In this document: positions 51,455 through 54,469 of the stretch, in pieces | Position numbering within the stretch: position 1 is the stretch's first letter | How the letters are laid out: the number at the start of each line of letters is the position of its first letter | The notes under the pieces: model-generated | Told to the model about the DNA's origin: nothing | The model's input: the letters and a program-made list of their open reading frames with translations, nothing else | The model's database searches: none | From: Polyangium sp. 6x1 | GTDB lineage: Bacteria > Myxococcota_A > Polyangia > Polyangiales > Polyangiaceae | Assembly: GCF_029946515.1 (NCBI RefSeq) | Contig: NZ_JARZHH010000075.1 | Span: forward strand, 1-54,469 | DNA: 54,469 bases | Direction of reading: 5' to 3' | Translations under genes and position numbers: made by a program

Positions 51455-52579
51455 TTACTTGGCCACCTCGGTCTTGCAGCCGAGGGCGATCTGCACCTTC
51501 GCGCCGAAATCCTTGCGGACAGCGTCGCAGGTGGCCGGGCAAAACGTGATCTTCGAGGGGACGACGGGATTGTCGTAATACCAGCCGAGGCCATTCGCGC
51601 AATTCTTGTCCTGGAGGATCGTCTCCGGCTCGCCGCCGCTCGACGGCGTGAAAAGCACGTTCACGAAGCCCGGATCGACCTCGCCGGCCGAGACCTTCGT
51701 CGGAATCTCGTAATCGCACGGAAGCGCCTTGCCGCGGGCCTTCGCGAGCGCATTCTGAAACTCGTCCTGGACGTCCACGCTGCCGACGAGGATGGCCGAA
51801 TCCGTGCCGCCGGCCGCCGCGATGAGGTTCGCCGTGGCCTGCGAGACGCCCTGGAGGCCAATCACGAACGTGCGAACCTTGAATTGCGAGAGGCCCGTCG
51901 CCGCGAGGTTCGCGATGACCTGCGGGTCCTCCGGGTTGACGCCGCTGCAGATGGGCGCGGGCCCGGACGGCTGACCGTCCGTGACGAGCAACACGGCGCA
52001 GCCCGTCCCCGGCTTTTGCTGCAATGCGTCGGCGCAGGCGAGGATGGCGCCGCCGAGCGCCGGGTAGATCGGCGTCTTGAAGCCGTTCGGGTCCTCGGCG
52101 GCGATGGCCTGAATGATCGGCTCGGCGTTCGCCGGCAGCTCGCCGAAGGGCACGACGGGCGGCTTGTAGAGCATCTGATCACAGGTGGACTCGGCCGGCA
52201 GGGGGAAGAAATTGAGCGCGACGGACGTGCCGGCCGCGCTCGGATCGTTGACGAACGCCGCGAGCCCCGCCTCGGCGCTGTTCCACTTCGTTCCCACCAT
52301 CGAGCTCGACTTGTCGAACGTGATGTAGAGCGAGAGCGGCACGGACTCGCCTTCCTCGGTGATGAGCCCGCAGCCCGGATCCACGACGCCGCTCGAGCTC
52401 GAGCTGCCCGCGCCGCTGCCGACGAAGATATCCCCGCCACCCATGCCGCCCGCGCCACCCGAGCCTCCGGCGCCAGCGCCGCCGGAATTGCCCGAGGGAG
52501 ACAGGTTCGAGTCGGGCGCACAGGCAACGCCGAGGGCGCATGCCGATAGAACAAGCAAAGCGGCGTGGATACGGTTCAT
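51455..52579 (-). CDS. VWA-domain lipoprotein
   Basis: A 374-residue lipoprotein. The signal peptide MNRIHAALLVLSACALGVAC is followed by a Gly/Ser linker (GGAGAGGSGGAGG). The rest is a von Willebrand factor A domain: LYITFDKSSSMVG (MIDAS DxSxS), FKTPIYPALGGAI, CAVLLVTDGQPSG and FVIGLQGVSQATANLIAAAGG. A Cys-bearing end (CANGLGWYYDNP, FCPATCDAV) follows. VWA domains on surface lipoproteins mediate metal-dependent adhesion. It is divergent from the large Gly-rich lipoprotein, 185 bases away. Confidence 0.88.
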   Translation of the reverse strand: MNRIHAALLVLSACALGVACAPDSNLSPSGNSGGAGAGGSGGAGGMGGGDIFVGSGAGSSSSSGVVDPGCGLITEEGESVPLSLYITFDKSSSMVGTKWNSAEAGLAAFVNDPSAAGTSVALNFFPLPAESTCDQMLYKPPVVPFGELPANAEPIIQAIAAEDPNGFKTPIYPALGGAILACADALQQKPGTGCAVLLVTDGQPSGPAPICSGVNPEDPQVIANLAATGLSQFKVRTFVIGLQGVSQATANLIAAAGGTDSAILVGSVDVQDEFQNALAKARGKALPCDYEIPTKVSAGEVDPGFVNVLFTPSSGGEPETILQDKNCANGLGWYYDNPVVPSKITFCPATCDAVRKDFGAKVQIALGCKTEVAK

Positions 52580-52764
52580 GTCGGGATGGTGCCCGATCGG
52601 AGGGAGAGACGTCAACCGGGCCGGCGGCGGTCTTCGGTGCGTCAATCGCGCGGCGCAGCGCGCAGGATGGCCCGGGTCGGATGATCACATTCGGGCTGTA
52701 CGGCGTTCGTCGAAATGGAAGAAATTCCTTGCCAACCGAAGCTGCGGGGGAGAAAGATCCTCGC

Positions 52765-54469
<1,705 letters not shown>

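Overview
The window is high-GC bacterial DNA (by eye about 70%) from the Myxococcota, most likely a Sorangiineae/Polyangiaceae myxobacterium. The reasons are Hanks-type Ser/Thr kinases (one fused to an AAA ATPase and TPRs), many lipoproteins with a Gly/Ser-rich tether just after the lipobox Cys, a MYXO-CTERM-type C-terminus, MopE-like Cys/Asp metal-binding segments, an ECF sigma/FecR-like pair and a very long TPR protein. I see no rRNA, tRNA, CRISPR array, transposase, integrase or phage genes.

Layout. 1-3.2 kb: start of a Gly-rich lipoprotein (-), a membrane Ser/Thr kinase and an H-NOX-like protein. 3.2-10.2 kb (-): an 1850-residue TPR protein, a lipoprotein with nine six-Cys repeats, and a small Ala/Pro lipoprotein followed by a strong intrinsic terminator. 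10.4-15.1 kb (+): ECF sigma factor, overlapping FecR/TPR membrane protein, putative outer-membrane protein, a small protein and an M50 site-2 protease with CBS domains. 15.1-20.4 kb: a tandem degenerate histidine-kinase-like protein (-), a MopE-like lipoprotein (+), a small basic protein and a PLD-like/EVE-like fusion (-). 20.7-27 kb: a di-heme c-type cytochrome with beta-propeller (+), converging on a three-gene operon (-) of DUF2252 lipoprotein, porin-like protein and lamin-tail lipoprotein.

27.3-34.1 kb holds two convergent operons. The plus operon is Ni/Co transporter, MbnP-like lipoprotein, MbnH-like di-heme enzyme and an SDR. The minus operon is deoxyhypusine-synthase-like protein, DprE1-like FAD oxidase and DprE2-like SDR, with a CRP-like palindrome upstream. 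34.6-37.4 kb: a lower-GC Cys-rich lipoprotein and a MYXO-CTERM surface protein. 37.4-41.8 kb (-): a prolyl-hydroxylase-like 2OG oxygenase and a 1274-residue kinase/AAA/TPR regulator.

41.9-54.5 kb is mostly plus strand: an exported SRPBCC-like protein, a histone-like-tail/DUF4384 protein (-), PCMT, a small membrane protein overlapping AlkB, a conserved protein of unknown function, an MBL-fold lipoprotein with a clear promoter, an alpha/beta-hydrolase lipoprotein, a cN-II-type 5'-nucleotidase, an RsbR-like PAS-STAS protein, a VWA lipoprotein (-), and the start of a large Gly-rich beta-helix lipoprotein running off the window.

The strongest candidates for something new are the PLD-like/EVE-like fusion, the Ni/Co transporter-MbnP-MbnH-SDR operon facing the DHS-DprE1-DprE2 operon, the tandem pseudo-histidine-kinase, and a 42-bp repeat shared by two intergenic regions 10 kb apart. 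All functions are inferred by reading; no database search was run.
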